Notes under the pieces: generated by a model | Seen by the model: only the letters and a program-made list of their open reading frames with translations | The model's database searches: none | Told to the model about the DNA's origin: nothing | Source: an uncultured Acetatifactor sp. | GTDB taxonomy: Bacteria > Bacillota > Clostridia > Lachnospirales > Lachnospiraceae | DNA length: 7,701 nt | Assembly: GCA_910585665.1 (NCBI GenBank) | Contig: CAJUFI010000076.1 | Span: 11,114-18,814, forward strand | Direction: 5' to 3' | In this document: positions 5,885 through 7,701 of the stretch, one piece after another | How positions within the stretch are numbered: position 1 is the stretch's first letter | Layout of the letters: every line of letters starts with the position of its first letter | Made by a program: the position numbers and the translations under genes

Positions 5885-6902
5885 TTACGTCCATACCTGC
5901 AGACCATTGCCGCCTTTCCGCAAATTCGGTGAAATCCCTGTAGTAACCTATTTCATGCGTCCTTGTGCCCAGGGCGGAAATCGAATATGCCGCGGTGTTC
6001 AATATGGAGAACAGATTGCCGATTGACGAAACGATTGAAACGAACACGCCGTAAGTGACGCGCCTGGAAGCCAGATAGAACGCCAAAAGCGCAATCGTAA
6101 AAGAAGCATATAGAATTTTGAGCAGGGCCACAGCCGAACGGGATTTTATGTAAGACACCGTTATGTCTTTCTGCCGATGGACGATTTTGCCATGGACTGC
6201 CCGCCAAAGAGCGAGCATATGGTTTTGGGTTCCGAAAATCCTCATCTCGTAAGCAGCACTTCTGTTGCTGAATAAGCCCTGTATATAGTCCTCTTTTCTT
6301 TTGTCCGGCGTGTTCTCTCTCTGTAAGGTCTGCTTCTTATCGGTGGAGCGCAGTTCCAGTATCGTCATAGGCAGGCCAATCACAAGCGCACCTAAGCCCA
6401 CCCACAGCGAAGCGGCAAAGAATACGCCGAGGATGCCTATGAGCTTCAAGGTGCTGTTGATACAGGATATGACCGAGAAGAACGTATTGTGTATCATCTG
6501 CTGTGGGTCGGCGGTCATGCGTGACATGATGTCCTGAAAATCCGCGCTCTCGAAATAGTAATATTCTATGCGCCCGAATTTATCTATGATTGCGGGGGAC
6601 AGCGCCTTGGTCAGGCGGCGGTTGAGGAACCTCCCCATCTTGCCCAGCGAAAAGGTGTATATTTGAGCAAGCAGAAGCGAACTGACATATAGGACGCCCC
6701 ACAGTATCACATCGTTGATTTCACTGCCCGATGCGTACCTCATGACGCTGTCCACAAGGTGCTGCAGAAAAAACACCTGGAGCAGGGTGAACACCGCACC
6801 GCCAAGGGAGAACAAGGCGTATCCGCCGGCGACCCACGGTGCGTATGTGAAGACGATTTTGAGCGCATAAAAAGAGTTTTTGAACGTCTGTTTGACTTTC
6901 AT
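5850..6902 (-). CDS. Membrane-domain part of split ABC half-transporter A (350 aa)
   Basis: Residues 1-339 are the complete membrane domain of a type I ABC exporter, with hydrophobic stretches near 17-45, 64-82, 150-180 and 258-278, and end in the linker before the ATPase domain. The last 11 residues (RNCLQITDASL) come from the inserted element, where TAG ends the frame. GGGGGAG (6917-6911) lies 8 bases ahead of the ATG at 6902, a strong start, and promoter P2 lies about 50 bases upstream. On its own this protein has no Walker or signature motif and could only work with an ATPase supplied separately, perhaps the frame at 5018-5863. It is the first gene of an operon with half-transporter B. 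It is best seen as a recently disrupted gene whose two domains are both still intact. Confidence 0.85.
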   Translation of the reverse strand: MKVKQTFKNSFYALKIVFTYAPWVAGGYALFSLGGAVFTLLQVFFLQHLVDSVMRYASGSEINDVILWGVLYVSSLLLAQIYTFSLGKMGRFLNRRLTKALSPAIIDKFGRIEYYYFESADFQDIMSRMTADPQQMIHNTFFSVISCINSTLKLIGILGVFFAASLWVGLGALVIGLPMTILELRSTDKKQTLQRENTPDKRKEDYIQGLFSNRSAAYEMRIFGTQNHMLALWRAVHGKIVHRQKDITVSYIKSRSAVALLKILYASFTIALLAFYLASRRVTYGVFVSIVSSIGNLFSILNTAAYSISALGTRTHEIGYYRDFTEFAERRQWSAGMDVRNCLQITDASL

Positions 6903-6954
6903 TTCGCTGGCTCCCCCAATTTGAATCAGCAGAAAAATGATATGCTTTTCATTT

Positions 6955-6982
6955 ATCTTAACATATCCGGGGAATTTGTCAA
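6955..6982 (-). promoter_or_regulatory. Promoter P2 of the ABC exporter A/B operon
   Basis: TTGACA (6982-6977), a 16-base spacer and TAAGAT (6960-6955) lie on the minus strand, with TG one base before the -10. Transcription would start near 6948, giving a short leader of about 46 bases to the ATG at 6902. It shares GTTGACAAAT and the spacer motif CCGGATATG, in the same register, with promoter P1 at 2650-2677. It lies just downstream of the degraded exporter tail at 6999-7264. Confidence 0.75.
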
Positions 6983-6998
6983 CAAAATACGCGGACGC

Positions 6999-7264
6999 TC
7001 ACATTTCCGAACAGAAGTACTTAGCCTGGGCATTCCAGAGGGCATAGTATCTGCCGTCCGTATCCTGAATCAATTCCTCATGGGGCCTGAACTGAACCAG
7101 ACAGCCGTCATCGAACACGGCTATCTTATCGCAAAATCTACAGGATGACAGACGATGGGAAATGTAAATGGTCGTTTTCCCCCGGTCAGACGGTCAAACT
7201 GTTCGTACAGCGCAAACTCTGCGTAAGGATCCAGCGCGGCCATGGGTTCATCCAGGATGATGAC
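6999..7264 (-). pseudogene. Frameshifted C-terminal remnant of another ABC exporter
   Basis: Reading the minus strand from 7264 gives VIILDEPMAALDPYAEFALY (Walker B and D-loop) up to LTGGK. The frame then shifts by one missing base in a G/A-rich run (about 7174-7186) and continues TTIYISHRLSSCRFCDKIAV to a TGA at 7001-6999, ending AKYFCSEM. The H-loop SHR is in the second frame. Everything upstream of Walker B is gone. The tail is similar in protein and DNA to the exporter at 72-1853 (both have HRLS-x3-F-x-DKIAVFD), so it is a related paralog. It lies directly ahead of promoter P2, suggesting an earlier exporter pair stood upstream of A/B. Confidence 0.85.
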
Positions 7265-7323
7265 ATGGTGAACCAGTCGCTCAGTAAATCATGTTTCCTT
7301 AGCCATTGCCTGTTATAAAATCA

Positions 7324-7386
7324 TTATGCATGATAAGCGGCTGATACGTCAGGGGCAAAAATGGTTATAATTGTTCTCGGCTTCAT
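7324..7386 (-). CDS. Very short candidate peptide ORF (20 aa)
   Basis: Begins MKPRTIITIFAP and ends after 20 codons. AGGAG (7398-7394) lies 7 bases before the ATG, which is the only real support. It could be a peptide, or the first codons of a gene whose body was lost, since the exporter remnant begins only about 60 bases further on. No promoter is clear for it. Confidence 0.2.
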   Translation of the reverse strand: MKPRTIITIFAPDVSAAYHA

Positions 7387-7410
7387 TCTTCCGCTCCTAC
7401 GATGATTCTA

Positions 7411-7430
7411 CCTGCGAACTCCTGCGAATC
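7411..7430. repeat. Two tandem copies of a 10-bp unit
   Basis: CCTGCGAACT followed at once by CCTGCGAATC; 8 identical bases in each unit with a period of 10, about one helical turn. It lies between the short ORF at 7324-7386 and the promoter at 7456-7484, so a protein-binding site is possible, but two copies alone may be chance. Confidence 0.35.
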
Positions 7431-7455
7431 TTACAGTGCCGACATAAAATTTTGA

Positions 7456-7484
7456 TTTACTAAAATGTGGTGACATGATATAAT
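7456..7484 (+). promoter_or_regulatory. Plus-strand promoter of the repeat-protein gene
   Basis: TTTACT (7456-7461), a 17-base spacer and a perfect TATAAT (7479-7484) preceded by TG one base away (extended -10). Transcription should start near 7491, about 90 bases before the ATG at 7581. The -10 sits within the dyad at 7471-7488. Confidence 0.8.
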
Positions 7485-7488
7485 GTCA
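7471..7488. promoter_or_regulatory. Dyad over the -10: candidate operator
   Basis: TGACAT, six bases (GATATA), then ATGTCA: a perfect 6-bp inverted repeat whose centre overlaps the -10 TATAAT. A repressor bound here would block RNA polymerase. The regulator is not known and is not evident in the window. Confidence 0.5.
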
Positions 7489-7580
7489 ACATACAAGACC
7501 ATTGCAGCAGCTTTTGATTCCATGTACGCCGGAGCTCACATAAAAAAGGACAAATTCATTCTATGGGGAGGTGCCAGAAT

Positions 7581-7701
7581 ATGACAGATACTGAAAAACT
7601 TGATCTGATTCTCTCAGAAATGCAAGGTATGAAAACCGAAATCGCCGACATGAAAGGCGAAATCACTGACATGAAAGGCGAAATCGCTGACATGAAAGGC
7701 G
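7581..7701 (+). CDS. Coiled-coil protein with 7-residue repeats, N-terminal part only
   Basis: The ATG is preceded by GGGGAGG (7565-7571) at 9-base spacing and by a strong promoter. The product starts MTDTEKLDLILSEMQGMKTE and continues with the heptad MKGEI(T/A)D repeated to the window edge. A 7-residue period with hydrophobic M and I at fixed places and charged residues between is the pattern of an alpha-helical coiled coil. Small coiled-coil proteins with this type of start are known as hypothetical proteins in Clostridia; that family memory is general and not checked. It is divergent from the exporter genes and looks like an independent unit. The length and C-terminus lie outside the window. 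Confidence 0.85.
   Translation, partial: MTDTEKLDLILSEMQGMKTEIADMKGEITDMKGEIADMKG
7629..7701 (+). repeat. 21-bp tandem repeat within the coiled-coil gene
   Basis: Units begin at 7629, 7650, 7671 and 7692 (the last cut by the window edge), each of the form ATGAAAGGCGAAATC + 6 bases. The first unit is diverged (ATGAAAACCG), while the second and third differ at two positions. Each unit codes for one heptad. Near-identity at third positions points to recent slippage or recombination, so the copy number may vary between strains. Confidence 0.85.

Noticed and set aside
6759..7148. 129-codon plus-strand frame spanning promoter P2
   Set aside because: Runs antisense through the start of half-transporter A, the promoter and an exporter remnant; no ribosome site.
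1..7701. tRNA, rRNA or CRISPR array
   Set aside because: No cloverleaf-like sequence, rRNA-like stretch or regularly spaced short repeat was seen by eye on either strand.

Overview
The window looks like a stretch of a Firmicutes (Clostridia, probably Lachnospiraceae-like) chromosome. The evidence is strong AGGAGG-type ribosome binding sites, sigma-A-like promoters with AT-rich spacers between moderately GC-rich genes, and the style of the ABC exporters. The species cannot be told from the sequence. Nearly everything lies on the minus strand, so transcription runs from high to low coordinates; only the gene at the right edge is on the plus strand.

Layout from right to left, in the direction of transcription. 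At 7581-7701 a plus-strand gene starts; its product opens with a 7-residue (21-bp) tandem repeat, and it has its own promoter with a perfect dyad over the -10. A frameshifted tail of an ABC exporter follows (6999-7264). Promoter P2 (6955-6982) then drives a translationally coupled pair of ABC exporter half-transporters, called A (6902 to 5018) and B (5021 to 3222). Half-transporter A is split by a 100-bp miniature inverted-repeat element (5785-5884), exactly in the linker between its membrane domain and its ATPase domain. After B come the degraded tails of two more ABC half-transporters lying back to back (2985-3201 and 2868-2995), a second identical copy of the element (2760-2859), and a rho-independent terminator (2701-2737). 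Promoter P1 (2650-2677), nearly identical to P2, opens a new unit with a small overlapping ORF and an 85-residue protein of unknown function. After a gene-poor gap comes a complete ABC exporter half-transporter (1853 to 72) whose end overlaps the start of another reading frame leaving the window.

Taken together, this is a family of paralogous type I ABC exporter pairs (membrane domain fused to ATPase), at least partly expanded in tandem and now decaying by deletion, frameshift and mobile-element insertion. At least six ABC half-transporters, whole or in pieces, are visible. None has a visible C39 peptidase domain, and no substrate gene is recognisable, so the cargo (peptide, lipid or drug) is unknown. 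The most notable observations are the precise, reconstructable insertion that turns one half-transporter into separate membrane and ATPase polypeptides, and the shared P1/P2 promoter module, which suggests that the exporter pair and the small-protein unit are co-regulated.
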